DNA of 64,000 nt from Euwallacea fornicatus (GCF_040115645.1 NC_089579.1:930001-994000), one strand, 5' to 3'; positions 26,101 to 37,545 are shown, counted from the stretch's first letter. A program made the numbers and translations. The notes: a model not told the origin generated them from the letters alone.

Positions 26101-28494
26101 GCCGGATTCCAAACTCTTTACGAATCTTTATGATAAATTAGGAGAAACTGGATCGCTTTGTCCAAACAGGAACAACGTGAGCCGCCCACAAACAATCAGT
26201 ATGGAAAAGGAGGAGGGAATTTTCGGTCGCGTTGGTGAAAGCCAAGATATGAGTTCAAGACAAATTGGTTTGAGTGCGCCTGTCAAATCGTCCATTTTAA
26301 GAGTGCTATAACATATTTAGCCCCACCATTTCATCCCTGTCCAGAACGTTCTTGAAATAAATCGTAAAGTAAAAGATCTAGAAGAATTAAAAAATAAAAT
26401 TACTTAAGAAGCCCAACAAATACCTTTTAAAATGATAAAAAAAAGTTCTTGAGGAGTTCGAATTGCGGCGTGCCCGCTCTCAGGTAAGTTCAGCTTGAGA
26501 TTAGGGCGACACGCCACAATTCGAATATTTAATCCGTTGGATTATAGTAGTCAATATTATTTTTCTTTAAGTATCAATAGTTCTATGATTGTTTCTATTT
26601 TTTTGTATTTTTTTTTTAAACTTGTTGAGCTTAGACATGGGACGTCACACGGAGTTTGTTCGGAATTTCTCAAAGGACTCAGAAAGTTCGCAGCATACGG
26701 CTGCCGCGAGGAAAAATGAAAAAGTTCATTTGTATATATTACATGGGCAACCCTGTATACATGTTTTTTACGTCACAAGATGCACAATCTTTGACGTGTT
26801 TCAGCATTTCACGAAGACACTTTCTTCAATTTTTACCGAACTTATGCGCCTCTTTTGGTCCCCCATATACAACAATTTTATTGCGCAAAAAGCTATAATG
26901 TAAAAAAATTGTTGGTTTTCTTGATTTATAAGTATTAGCGCGTCCAGCTTTAACTGCTTCTAATACCCCCCGCAATGTGTCTTGTGTGTAGTTCCCTCGA
27001 TTTGATTTTCTAACATAATTCCGAACCGTGTTGGTTCTAAAAAAGACAAAATTCACATCTCGACGAAGTGAAAAACGTTGAGTGTAAGATCTAAGCAAAA
27101 AAACAATAGAAATAATACCGTGCCAGGGGCAAGAGGGGTCTAACATGCTCTTCGGAATAGAATGTTTTGCCAAAAAACGAAACACTTTAATTGTGAGACC
27201 AAACTTGTACATATCTCCTTGTCGAAACGTTACCTAATGATATGCCTACGCAGGGGAAACCCGCAAATAACGAAGCTACGTCTACGTCCTCGGATTGAAA
27301 TTGCTTATGGGAAGATTTCTAACTGTTAACAAATATATTTTTACTCTTATTACAACAGAAGGAACGCGGTAACGCACTTACCCCACTTACACGTTTCTCC
27401 CTCTTCCCTCCCACCCTCCCTCTCTCCCTCTCTCCCTCCCTCTACCCTTCCTACCTCCCACCCTCACTCTACCCTTCCTACCTCCCACCATCCCTCCCCC
27501 CTCCTCCCACCTTTTTTTTAATTCTAAGCCGTCGCGATAATTTTCTTTTCTATATTAAAAAGTTCATTTAATAAACTCGTTTTCCTCCCGAAATGATTTT
27601 TTTCAAGTGTTTTCTCGTGACGACTGGGCGACTCCATATAATTTGGGCTGTGTCTAATACGAAAACTATTTCGAGGTTTTAAGGTGCCTCGAGTCACCTA
27701 CGAGTACTTACGGTTCGCTGCTCCTCATGTTCTTGGGATTAAAATATCGAATAAATAATCCAACGTAGATCGGTTGTTGCATTCTAAAACAGAAGAGGAA
27801 AATTACGCTCCTCGTGGTTCGATCTTAAATTTCCGCTTCTCCATCGGGAAGTACCCCGTGGATCGATTATATTGGCAGCAAATTTCTCGTTTCGCAAATG
27901 AGAAGTCGAGAGCCAGAGACTCCGAGAAACCGTTTTGGGGCGTTTGCCACGCGGTTCTCGACGACTCAACTATTCTTCCTCACTAGCGAGGCACGAACAC
28001 CCGAAGAACAAAAGGCTCATCTGATCCTCTAGATACGTAAAAAGGCCAAGTTTACCTAATGCCCATCTCCATCACGAACAATAAAATCCCGTAGAGAACT
28101 AAGTTCCATCGAAACGTCTTCATGATCGCCTTTCCAAAGTTGGGAGGTCTTCTATTTTTGGCGGCGTCCTGGATCTCTGCGGTCCAGTTCCTGGCTAGCG
28201 TGTCACCCAAACTGGACGAGGTGTGTTCTTCCAAAGGCTCGGTGAGGTCGTATTCATCCAGGTCCCGTTTCCTTCCTACCATGAAGGTCTTGAGGGCATA
28301 CCTAAACGTTTGGAATCTGTCTTAAATTAGATAATCCTTCTATATCAAAATCTCCGGTGGATCTGGACAAATAAGCTTGAGAGAAGAGGGAGTTTTTTAG
28401 GAAGAAATGCTTACCAGAAGGTGATGATGGACAAAAAGGAGGCCCCCTTTCTGGGATTATCGGGTCGGTTAAATTCATCAGAATCTGATCTCAT
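14155..28494 (-). CDS. ABC transporter, subfamily C (MRP4-type full transporter, 22 coding exons)
   Basis: ATP-driven exporter of organic anions and conjugates in the plasma membrane. Exons 5' to 3': 28494-28415, 28301-28056, 23806-23599, 23549-23327, 23271-23115, 23064-22829, 22788-22495, 21244-21053, 21003-20759, 19449-19138, 19091-18922, 18867-18697, 17097-16950, 16894-16744, 16684-16454, 16403-16240, 16191-16057, 16006-15851, 15779-15656, 15593-15355, 15294-15154, 14244-14155. They sum to 4,113 nt, 1,370 residues, in frame throughout. Order is TMD1-NBD1-TMD2-NBD2. NBD1 has Walker A GTVGSGKT at about 505-512, LSGGQ at 594-598, Walker B IYLFDD at 614-619 and VTHQ near 651. NBD2 has GRSGAGKS at about 1126-1133, signature ISAGQ at 1228-1232 and Walker B ILVMDE at 1248-1253. 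The linker carries EMRSSG as in MRP4. No MRP1-type TMD0 is present. The last exon encodes an acidic tail ending ALDND after a 909-nt intron and is the least certain. The family is lineage-expanded in insects, so I give no symbol. Confidence 0.93.
17110..17580 (-). mobile_element. DDE transposase relic in ABC transporter intron 12
   Basis: The minus-strand frame at 17575-17282 contains ERPPRSPDLSPFDFFLRGRL and then TPEMLSNAGNRVGEN. The first piece matches the PPRSPDLxPxDFFLWG hallmark around the second catalytic aspartate of insect Tc1/mariner-superfamily transposases. The second matches their C-terminal helix. It sits in the 1.6 kb intron between exons 12 and 13. No full-length frame or clear ends are visible. 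Confidence 0.65.
17581..18696. other. rest of ABC transporter intron 12, nothing recognised
   Basis: Intronic DNA between the transposase relic and exon 12. It includes GC-rich patches around 18120-18260 and a C-run near 18640. No gene or domain is seen. Confidence 0.4.
20040..20640 (+). mobile_element. LINE (non-LTR retrotransposon) 3' end, in ABC transporter intron 9
   Basis: 20148-20330 reads ARVFTGHGVFGKYLKR and then CPFCSEREDTPEHTLWRCP. This is the conserved C-terminal C-x2-C...H-x4-C finger that follows reverse transcriptase in R1- and I-type LINEs. Downstream is a 3' UTR with GTCGAATCCCACGCTACCCG at about 20547, GTGTCTTAAGAAG at about 20585 and a short A-run at about 20622. The same 3' UTR block occurs at 44345-44430. 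The copy is 5'-truncated, which is typical of LINE insertion, and inert. Confidence 0.75.
21260..22383. mobile_element. TIR DNA transposon remnant in ABC transporter intron 7
   Basis: The left end reads ATACGAGGTGTTCCGAGAAA. The right end, reversed, reads ATACAGGGCGTGCCAAAAAG. Both continue with related sequence for more than 100 nt (AACTTA..AAGGTTGT, then ACAATTTT and a CGTTCTGGCT/CATTTTGGCT block). Inside, the plus strand at about 21950-22060 encodes RWPARNPDLSPFEF, the catalytic-D hallmark of insect DDE transposases. It fills most of the 1.25 kb intron between exons 7 and 8. The coding region is decayed. Confidence 0.75.
24200..25290 (-). mobile_element. pogo/Tigger-type transposase relic, DDE part
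   Basis: Minus-strand frames around 25060-24700 give KNLRFKP, NCTGTKLPKGRLL, then CVNMDEEKERLVVIGKSQ. This is the order seen in Tigger/jerky DDE domains (KTLAFKGEKCSGGK..KERLTVL..NMDG..KLPLLVIGKS). Several stop codons interrupt it. It lies in the 4.2 kb ABC transporter intron 2. A matching HTH-psq piece lies about 1.7 kb upstream on the same strand at 27060-26905. Confidence 0.65.
26905..27060 (-). mobile_element. pogo/Tigger HTH-psq DNA-binding piece
   Basis: The minus strand reads VRNYVRKSNRGNYTQ, then LRGVLEAVKAGRANTYKS. The pipsqueak-type helix-turn-helix of Tigger/jerky transposases is usually (R)NYxRKTNRGNYTxExLxxALEAVxxGxMSxxKA. It probably belongs to the same decayed element as the DDE part at 25290-24200. 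The region between them is not recognisable. Confidence 0.65.
27390..27512. repeat. polypyrimidine tract with internal duplication
   Basis: About 120 nt of almost pure C/T on the plus strand, built of CCCTC, CTCTACCCTTCCTACCTCCC and similar blocks. The CTCTACCCTTCCTACCTCCC block occurs twice, at about 27440 and 27469. It lies in ABC transporter intron 2. It is a purine tract in the transcribed orientation. Confidence 0.85.
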
Positions 28495-28542
28495 TATGTT
28501 CTTCGCTTGCTAATTACCTGCGAAACTGACACAACTTTCAAA

Positions 28543-29475
28543 CTATTTTCTTGTAGTCGCTTTGTTGGAGGTGATTTCTGTCAGGATTCCAAATTCAACG
28601 CGAAATCTGGTCCCCATGTCAAAAAGCGGTGAAGTCCAGTACACAAACATGAAGTCGTCGAAGGTGTTTTTGGCATCCTCTTGGTTTTTGAAGCATTTCT
28701 CGCGTGGGAAGTGGTCGAGGTGCCTGAAAAAATGGCGATCGGGAGGTGAGAGGCCTGGAGAGTATGGCGGATGAGGCAAAGTCTCATAGCTCAGGTCATT
28801 CAATTTTTGCGGTGTCGATTGTCCGGCATGTGGCCGAGCGTTGTCATGAAGAAGGATTGGGCCTGTTGACCAATGCCGGGGAGACACGCCGTAGTTTTCG
28901 ATGCATGTCGTCAATTTGCTGACAATATCTCTCTGCCGAGATGGTTTCGCCTGGATTTAGGAAGCTGTGATGGATCAGACCACCACGCGCTTACCGCGAC
29001 CTCCCTTTGGTGCAAATGTGGCTGCGGGAAGTGCTGCGGAGCTTGATCGTGGTCCGACCATCGAGCTGAACTCCGATGGTTGTCGTAGAGGACCCATTTC
29101 TCGTCACACCTCACAATGCAATCAATAAAAGGGGTCATTTTTGTTGAGCAAAATGAACGCCGACGATACTTCAAAAGCTGTTGCAGATGGTCAAGAACTG
29201 TTGGATGAGTTACGCCCAATTCTTCCGCAAGCTCTCTAATAGTTGTACGGGGGTTTTGGGTCGACTAGGGCCTTCAACTGGTCGCTGTCGATTACCGGTG
29301 GCCGTCCGCGACCTTTTTGATCTTCGAGGTTTTTATTTCCGCCACGAAACTTGTTAAACCAAAGTTGTTCCACCCGTCCCTGAGCAGTATCAAGACCAAA
29401 AGCATTATTAATTTTTCAAGCGGTTTCCGTTCCGACAACATGACAGTGTCAAATTTGAAATCCGACGTTTCGATC
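28543..29475 (-). mobile_element. mariner transposase relic (SETMAR/Hsmar1-like)
   Basis: The minus strand carries NINNAFGLDTAQ, LEDQKGRGRPPV, LAEELGVTHPTVLDHL, RCDEKWVLYDNHRRS-like, GETISAERYCQQIDDMHRKL, then in another frame GPILLHDNARPHAGQ, PHPPYSPGLSPPDRHFFRHL and REKCFKNQED. These are in order the HTH, first D (CDEKW), second D (HDNARPH) and third D region of a cecropia-type DD34D mariner. A frameshift at about 28880 between ALVNR and GPILLHD, plus further damage, kills it. It lies 50 nt upstream of the ABC transporter start codon, so it may fall in that gene's 5' UTR or promoter. Confidence 0.85.
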
Positions 29476-29540
29476 TTCCGGGACCATCATCAACTTTATT
29501 TTTCTTATGGGCGCCATCTTGGATTTTCACATTTTCGGAT

Positions 29541-29950
29541 TCAGCTTCTTTTCCGATTACGACGATGCGTTAAAATTTGGGCTTGCCGTTTAATGAAAAT
29601 ATCCGCTCCCAAGCGCAGCCGCATGCGCCTTTTTAGGTTGTGCGTTGATGTTAAAACATCTCTTCTTCTTGCTTTGGTCCTCAAAGTGGTTATGATGTTC
29701 CTTCGCAACTCGTTAATACCAGCGGGTACAGACTTGTAAGCGAGGCCTTTCACAGTTCCCCATAAACAAATATGTGATGGGGATAGATCCGGTGCGCGTG
29801 CCGGCCAACGTACGTCTCCATCATTTGAGATGAGTCCCCCTGGAAATGGTTCCAGCAAATAATCTGTTGCTCTCCTAGAGTTACGTGACGGGGCACCATC
29901 TCGCTGGAACCGAACGTTATTCAAGCGGTTGACGCAAGTGTTTTCGTCAC
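29541..29950 (-). mobile_element. second DDE transposase relic, different family from the mariner next to it
   Basis: The minus-strand frame reads NNVRFQRDGAPSRNSRRATD, LLEPFPGGLISNDGDVRWP, ARAPDLSPSHICLWGTVKGL, then INELRRNIITTLRTK. It matches the C-terminal half of the common insect transposase with FQQDGAPPH and RWPARSPDLTPxDFFLWG. The third and fourth residues of the DFFL motif are altered. No ends are seen. It abuts the mariner relic at 28543-29475. Confidence 0.75.
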
Positions 29951-30739
29951 TGTCTGATGAGATGCGTTAACTTCTTCTGGATGATGGTCCTCATCGATGT
30001 AGAAGGATTCTCTAGAATCTACTGAAAAATTGATTTCCTTGCTGTTCAATATTTTCCGAAGGCGTTAACATTTTATTTGTCACCAGTGAAATCTCCACTT
30101 CATTCTTGTGGGATTTACCAAATTACAAATCAAATGCGCAAATCTAAAATCTAAGTAGTAATAGATCGATAATGACTTCGGCATGGGTTGACTCACGTTG
30201 TGTACGCACCGAGCTGATTCACGTGCACAGAAAAAGGGAAATATTTCTTCTAATCTTTATCGATGCTCGTACCGCAGTAGTGCTTCAGCCGTTTGCGAGT
30301 GAAGTCGGTCGCTGCATCCCTGTCTTGTTAATCCCAATTTCCACTAAACACACTCATAATTTCCAACGATTCTCACTTGAAGATTTAACTCATTGTCTGA
30401 ACCTAGAAAACACTCCGAACTCGGCTAAATTTCCGCGAAGCAGCGAAAAGTAATTTTTTCCCGGTCGCTGCCTTTCTGGATGTCGCTCTAGATACAGTAT
30501 GTAACAGTCCTGTTCGGACACACGTATTTTTTGACTAAAACGCTCGATTTGTGCTTTCGAATTCAACCTTGTTTATATTTATTTAATTTTTTATTTTTTT
30601 AATTAATTTTTTTTAATGTTTTTTATTATTTTTTATTTTATTTTTTTTTTAATTTAAAACTATTTACGCTCTGTCACTAACAGAACATTTAGTAAATTAG
30701 GTGTGTGAAGGAGGGCTTTGGGAAAGACTCGAGTCCGGA
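29951..30739. other. AT-rich DNA without recognised gene
   Basis: No coding sequence is recognised. The segment 30565-30660 is a long T-rich low-complexity run (TTTATTT, TTTAATT units). Confidence 0.5.
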
Positions 30740-31390
30740 ACAACATTATGGATCCGGCGTCATAGAATAGTCCATGTAGTTTCTCTTTTCCTGATTTTTC
30801 AGATGACGCTTTCTAGCAGGTCGTGCGTCTTGGTTCTTTTCAAGCTTCGTGTAATCGATTGTGTGTGGTGGTGTCTCGAGCAACTTTGGAACGTTCCAAA
30901 TCGGCCACTCTCCGTTAAGCAGAGCCGTCTGCTTGGGGCTCTTGTCTTGTTGAAATCCAAAAGCCCTGGGCATACCTAGTTTTTGTGCTCTTCACTTCAA
31001 AATTTCGCCAAAGCCTTGTTTATCCGTAACATGTTCCACAACACCAATAGTTCCTCCTCTTGGTGACATGCAGCCCCAAATCATTAGAGGGCCACCTCAA
31101 CGTTTTACACTTGGAACTGTATTACGTGGATTATTGTCTTCATTGGCCTTCCTCCACGCTCCATGGGCCCAAAAAGATTAATTTTTGTTTCGTCCGACCA
31201 AATTACAGTATTCCAAAGCTCTCCATCTTTGTCCATACGCTCTTAGGCAAAGAGAAGTCGTTTGCGGCGGTTCATCTTATTAATGTAGGGTTTCTTTCTT
31301 GGAATTGTACCATGATATCCGCTTTTGCATAATGTACGCCGAATTGCTTCGTTGGATACAACCTTTCCAGTCCAAACAGTATTGGAATTT
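30740..31390 (-). mobile_element. Tc1-like transposase relic
   Basis: The minus strand around 31200-31150 gives WSDETKINLFGPMERG, the first catalytic D region of Tc1. At 30973-30800 it gives FGFQQDKSPKQTALLNGEWP and then WNVPKLLETPP, matching FxFQQDNDPKHT and the segment before SPDLNPIE. The SPDLNP motif itself is garbled and several stops are present. Inactive. Confidence 0.75.
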
Positions 31391-31511
31391 CCTCTGTTTC
31401 CATCCTTGCTCTGAGAAAGATAAGAACAGTAAATGGAAAATTATTATTAAGAAGTACGACCCCTGTAAGCGTTAATGGGAATTATTCAGAACTAAATTTT
31501 AAAACAAATTA

Positions 31512-31521
31512 TTTATTTATT
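31512..31521 (-). terminator. candidate polyadenylation signals of the UPF0669 gene
   Basis: Overlapping TTTATT hexamers on the plus strand read AATAAA on the minus strand, about 160 nt after the stop codon at 31677. Seen directly; use is inferred. Confidence 0.45.
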
Positions 31522-31676
31522 TTATAAAGACTAGAAAGATTTCAGTTACCGAGAGTAATTTTCCTACTATGACTAGTGTCAGAAATAATACAATAATAAA
31601 ACTAAATCACCTCCTTATAACTGTTGTATCACATTTCTTTCAACGATAATATTTTGTTATCCATGAACAGCAACAT

Positions 31677-33080
31677 TCATAAAAATATCATTTGCAGAAC
31701 CTCCAACACTGAAAATATGCTTGGAATATTAGAGTTCGTCTTGCTCCTTTTCTTTTTAGAGTTCTTTTTTAGGATTTCCGCATTTTTGTTATTTATATTA
31801 TCACTATTTTCATTTCCTTCTATGGAAGGATCGTAGTGATTGTTATTTTGTTCAATTGTCACCCACTGTTTATATGAATAGGGATCATTAGGGTTCTCAT
31901 ACACATCCAAAACAAAAAAGCTGAAGTCTGCATATCCATATATGCCCACTAAGAGTGGAGACGGAAGGCTAAAAATAAAAAAATATATTAAGTTAATTCT
32001 ATTCCTTTGTATAATCAAGACTTGGTGAATTATTGGTGAAACGGGAAACATCACCTCAAGTAAGTATATAAATATATATATTCCTTAGGGTCTGAAAATA
32101 AAGAGTATTATTGTTATTGTTAATAATTTGTTTGCTGAAAAGTATTGAAGTAAAAATAGGTGTAAGTTGATAGGAATGTGGAGGAAGTAAAGTTCTTCCT
32201 TTAAATACATTAAAAATAAATAGTTTCCATTGACATAAGGGACACACGGGTGAAGTAACAGAATCAATTAAAACACAGATTACGGAGTTGAACCAAATTA
32301 CATAAACCAAGCAACAGAATGTAAAGATTAGAATACTTACTGTGAACAAAAAGAAGGCAGAAAATATCAAAAACGACTTGAAACTGTTACAATTGAAAGC
32401 ATATTATATGAATTCCAGTGTTGGTAGCAAAGTGAGTGCTGGCCCTAACGTAAAGATTATAGGTATATCCATGTTTAAATACTTGGCCTTACCTTTCTGG
32501 AATTTCGATAATTTCTTCCCCACAAGTAGCCGAATGCAGAACATATGTGTCAGGAACGTATGTAGGATACATGTTTGTGTCCGAGATGTACAGATCTGTA
32601 TCTCCAAACCTTTGTAAACATTAAATAATATTATAGGGTTCAAGTGACACGTACGAGGGTAAACTTACAGACTTGTTAAGTTGAGAATAACAGGCCCATA
32701 TCTTCGGACATAGTAGTAAGAGAAATTGCCCTTCTCTATGGTATTCTCAATCCTGGCTAACAATCTTGGTTGTTTAGAATGTTCAAAATTGGTTAATTTG
32801 CTTAATAACTGGAAAATATACGTTTTTCAATAATGCGTTTAACTGTGAAATTTCTAGCGTATATCCGCAAGTTCGCAAACAGTTTGCTCGCGAATTTCTA
32901 CGTGTAACATTACTACTTCACGTTTATTGTGCCTACTTCTGTGCAAACGCTAAAAATTCATAATTTAAACTATTTCTGGCAAAAAATAAATCTTTATCTA
33001 ATAATACGTTTAGTTTAATACGGAAAATTACTTACAATTACACAAATAACGAACAATAAAATGTAAAACAATTTATACAT
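31677..33080 (-). CDS. UPF0669 protein, homologue of human C6orf120
   Basis: Small secretory protein of unknown biochemical role. Exons 5' to 3': 33080-33036, 32808-32669, 32609-32493, 31968-31677, totalling 594 nt, 197 residues (human protein 191). Exon 1 (MYKLFYILLFVICVI) is a signal peptide. The diagnostic block is GDTDLYISD followed by YVLHSATCGEEIIEIPE, which aligns with GDADLYVSA and YELQSATCGPDAVSIP of the human protein. NFSYYYVRRYG before it matches the NYSYLRL region. After it, LVGIYGYADFSFFVLDVYEN matches the GVYGHPSHLESEFEMKVYY part. The tail is Asn/Lys-rich and ends in a short hydrophobic segment (SVLEVLQMIFL), as in the human protein. N-F-S and N-L-T are possible N-glycosylation sites. 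It lies downstream of Mlh1 on the same strand, 259 nt between the Mlh1 stop codon and this start codon. I know of no precise function. Confidence 0.88.
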
Positions 33081-33338
33081 TTTTTCTTTATATATTTCAA
33101 ATCAAAATCAACACAAAAGTGCGGTTGGAGAGAAAACTTTGACGTTTCATTAGGGACTTTCGCTTTCATCCTCCCACTTTTGCCGCATCTGAGCCAGCGT
33201 CAAGGTCGCGTATATTACGTAAATAAACCCTCGGTCCACGTAGATAAACGAACATCCAAAAATAAAAATATATTGAAAAATCAAAAAACACTCAAAAGAA
33301 ATAATTACATGAAAAAAGCATTTTAAAACTTAAAAACT

Positions 33339-36300
33339 TCAACATCTCTCAAACACCTTGTACAAGTTGGACAAATTAGCTATTTCCAAGATAGCTCCAT
33401 TCTCTGCAAAACTCTTTGGAGGTATGAAAAATTCCTTTATAGCCGGATACAAAACATATTCAGTTATCCACTTCCACGTTTCCCCTTTATCATTCGTGTC
33501 CGATGAGACGTTTGAGTAAAATAAAGCAGTTTCTCTTGAGAAAGACTCAAAACATTCCATTTCGCTTTCCCAGTTGACTTCAGTCGTCAATCGAATTAGA
33601 TACATTGATAATGACAACAGATCTGGTACGTAATGATCTGCAAACGGTAAACCAGTTAAATGTTATATGAATCAATTAAATTCCTACCTAATAAAATCGG
33701 CAGGCTTTTTAATTTCCCATTTGAATCTATATCTAGTGAGAAATACTCGTTCAGCATCGGCCCCTTTTCGATTAATATCTCACTAATCCGAGCAGCTAAT
33801 TCCTCCTTCGGGCCGTCTTCTTCGGTCCAACCAACATCAGGCATATCAAGGCCTGATAAAACTAGTTCTTTAATTGACTTGGAATTATCAAACCTACAAG
33901 CAACTAACACAGCGTTAAGCTTCCTATCCGTGTCTGCTTTTTACCTATAGCAATCAAAGTTCTGGAAGTTATATAAAATAAATTGATAGAATAATTCTTC
34001 AAGAATGAGTTTAGTGTTGCACAGTAAGAGTTGCGAGTTAAATTGTATGAGAGCTTGTTTGGGGTTGATTGAGCCAACGAACACGTGTTGAGCGAAAGTT
34101 TCTCTTAAAGTTCGGTGACAGTTTTCCTCTATGGCTTTTCTTAATTGTAAAATGCTAGTTAACTTTGTTTCTACCCTGAAATAGTACTCATGTATATTGT
34201 CCGATTGTACTTTCGGAATATATCTTTGGAAAAGTAATTGAGAAACGCTTATACATTACACAAGTATCACTAGTTCAAATCGGAATATAGGAATTCTGCA
34301 AGTGCGAGAAGGACTGAACAAGGGTTAACATGCAGTCTGGAAAGACTAACAAAAAAGTGGGCGGAATCACTTCGGCCGGCGTCTCTACTTCATTGTTTGG
34401 ATTAGTATCGATTGCGCTATCTTCTCGACGATCGTTTTCAAGTATCAGAGCGAAAAATCCCAATATAAATAAATAAAAAAAAACGACAATGCAATCAATC
34501 TACGCCTTAAAATTGAAATTCCTTACACGTTTTACCTGCAACGAGTAATTTATTTAGTTTCCGATATCGTTCTATTGCGTCTCGAAGCTACAACCAGTAT
34601 TGGCGGTTCAGTCTTAGACCCACCAAAAGATCATAGACAAATATCAGCGAATTCAAATTATCATATTCATTAATGACGTAACTAAGTTAAGCTATAATAA
34701 GCAAATGTACGATCATTTATAAAATGGATAAATATTCAAAACTTATTTAATCCATCATTAGAACTTATAACAATTAAAATTCTGAAATGGTGAGATTTGC
34801 CAAAACAATGAAATGACCTTGCCTATTTCAGCCACTAGTTTTTCAATTCACTTTACTGGTCTCTGTCGGAGGTATATTAAATCTTTGTGATCCTTCTCTC
34901 ACTTGCACAATTACTATATTCCGACTTGAAACTGATGATATTTGTTTATACCTTGTAATTTTCCTAATGAGGTGCTTACTCAATGGTTTTTCACATTTTT
35001 TTGCTTCTTGCGAGGCACCAATTTCATCCTTCATCATAATTTTATTTTGTTCAATCACTGTATTCTGAATGTCTAAATTCTCCTCCCTTCTATTATTTTC
35101 GGCATCACTTTGCGCAGGTTGTACTACGTCTATGTTTTCAGTAGATATTTCTGCATGTTTCTCTTTGCGTGAATTTAAAGCAGCATCATCAATTTCTACA
35201 GAATAATTCGTCTAAATGTTGCCTCAGTCAATTATCTTAATAATCAAAGAAGTTACCTATTGGAACATCTTCAAAAAGTGCAAAGGACTTATCTGCACAT
35301 TCATCTTCAAAATTATCTTGCCTTTTTAAAAATTCTTCATGATGTTTCTGAAATTCTTCCTCAGTTAATGAAATATTTGCTGCAGGTTTTGCTTTGACCT
35401 GTTCCTGGAGTTCATTTAATTCTGATTTATCTCTTATACTGAAAAATTTATCTAATTTTTGAATATTTGCGTCTGTTCGCACCTAAAATACTCTCTATCA
35501 ATCTACACACAATTTCCAATTGATACTCTACAAACCATAAATTTAGGCTGTTCGCTTTGCTTCTTTGGGACCTCATTACTAACCAACATTTCCCTGGTAT
35601 CAAAATGCAAATTCGGAAGTTTCGACTGAAATTTTCCGCTATCATTTTCACAACAAGAGTCTAAATTTAACCAACCTGAGTATAAAAAGCTCTAGAACTG
35701 TTGGATCCTAACAATTTACGCTCCAAATCATTGGTGATTATCTCAACGATCTGGCTTTCATTTAAGAAATGCACCTCATGTTTTGTGGGATGTATATTTA
35801 CATCCACATTATTCGGGTCCAGTTGTAAACTTAGATACACAAAAGGATGACTGTTCTTTGGCAGATAGGTTTGATAGACCGAGTCTATGCTTTTCTTTAA
35901 ACCTAAAATGTTAAATTAAATTAAAACATGGTGAATTTGACAGAATTTTGAAGACGCTTACTTTGAGAGTCAACCAAGCGATGATTTATAAAGAGCAAAA
36001 ACTGAAACTTCTTAGTTGAGTAGTTCACATTTGTGATATAACCTGTACATTTAAACTGTAAATTTTTGTCTTCCGCTTCAAATTCTATTAATTCTCTGAA
36101 ATGATTGAAACGACAAATGAAATTTTATACTCTTAAAGTGTTAATAGTCATTAATACCTAGCTATACAACTACCATAAATAAGCCTTATATTTTCCTTAT
36201 GATTGGAATTTTCGGGTGTTCTAAGATCGTTGCTTCCACTATGTTTTTTTAGGGCAAACCCTTAAATGAATCACAACACATACAAACATACAAGAACTCC

Positions 36301-37545
36301 AAAGAAACTTACCAACTGTGGCATTGTGAATAGCATACTTGCTTACCACATCAGAAATCTTTTGGTACTCCTCTGCCCCCGATCTTAAGGCATGTCTCCT
36401 AACATTCATATTATAAAACAAATCCTCTACTGTGATAATAGTCCCTCTATTGCCAGCTATAGGTTTAGCTGGCGCCTTCAATTTGCTATCACAGTACTCT
36501 GCTCTAAAATTTGTTTAAATTGCTGTTGCACTGTAACAGGGTTGAACACGAGCAACTTACTGATAAGCACAGATATCTTTAGCAGTTTTGGAGGTTATTT
36601 GTAAATGAGCAATATGAGAAATACTGGCCAATGCTTCTCCTCGAAATCCGTACGTTGATATTTTATGTAAGTCCTTGAATTCTCTGATTTTTGATGTGGT
36701 AAATCGCTCACAAACAATTTCAAAGTCTTCCTTGCGAATTCCAGTTCCATTGTCTTGGATCTGTCTCAATTAAAATGATACATTTTTTAACTTGCTTTGA
36801 GAGAAACGCACTTGAACAGATCTGTTCAACAGACTCAAAATCTATCCAATAAGAAAGACTTGGAAACAAATGTACTATCATAAAACATGTCTTAATCAAT
36901 GTATAAACCAAGGACTTGACCCTTAACTGCCTAGGCATTCTCTGACAGATTATGGAATATAAAAATCTTTTCTTCCATGGAATGATTTACCTATTGGAGC
37001 ACGGTGAATATTCCGATTTGTCAGTACTTTCATTCATTTTCCTATAAATAGTAACATGTGAAATTTGAAAGTAAATAGTTTGTATTCCTTTATGAATTAA
37101 AAATGAGATTTAAAATATAACTTTAGGAAATTAGCAATTTATCCCACTTTAACGTGCCTTAACGTTAAGTCTAATACTGTCAACTAATGCATGTGTCAGT
37201 TTAGTGATGTTCACTTAGTGCATTGGCTGTGATCCTAAACAAAACTATTTTTGAACTTATGCTATTTTTTTGATGCTCTACAATTACAGTATTTTTGGCT
37301 ACGTTTGACCGCTAACGTGACGTATAAGATACTAGAGCAATTAAGGATTTAAAAGGCTCATAATAAACAACCTGTAACAACTTGAGCCCTCCTTGTTTAA
37401 CGGTGATCTGAATATTAGTGGCCTTAGCATCTAAACTGTTTTCTATGAGCTCTTTTAAGGCATTTGCGGGTCTTTGAATTACTTCCCCGGCAGCAATTTT
37501 ATTCACAACTTCTTGCTCCAATTTTTGAATGGGTTTAGGCTCCAT
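33339..37545 (-). CDS. Mlh1: DNA mismatch repair protein Mlh1 (12 exons, complete)
   Basis: MutL homologue, GHKL ATPase that pairs with Pms2/Pms1 in nuclear mismatch repair. Exons 5' to 3': 37545-37372, 36760-36561, 36503-36313, 36260-36158, 36095-35962, 35902-35676, 35625-35536, 35482-35257, 35195-34857, 34170-33945, 33893-33688, 33637-33339. They sum to 2,415 nt, 804 residues (human 756). N-terminal ATPase motifs: ELIENSLDA with E35-N36, DNGTG at 61-65, GFRGEAL at 96-102. The transducer domain has NVDVNIHPTKHEVHFLNE. A Lys/Glu-rich linker (exons 7-9) is longer than in human. The C-terminal dimerisation domain has GWTEEDGPKEE and MYLIRLTTEVNWESE, and the protein ends FERC, the invariant Mlh1 C-terminus. 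The exon 9/10 junction (34857/34170) is the least certain because another donor at about 34928 would also keep frame. Confidence 0.96.

Noticed and set aside
34275..34463. Separate small gene inside Mlh1 intron 9
   Set aside because: No domain or splice support, and it lies in intronic AT-rich DNA.
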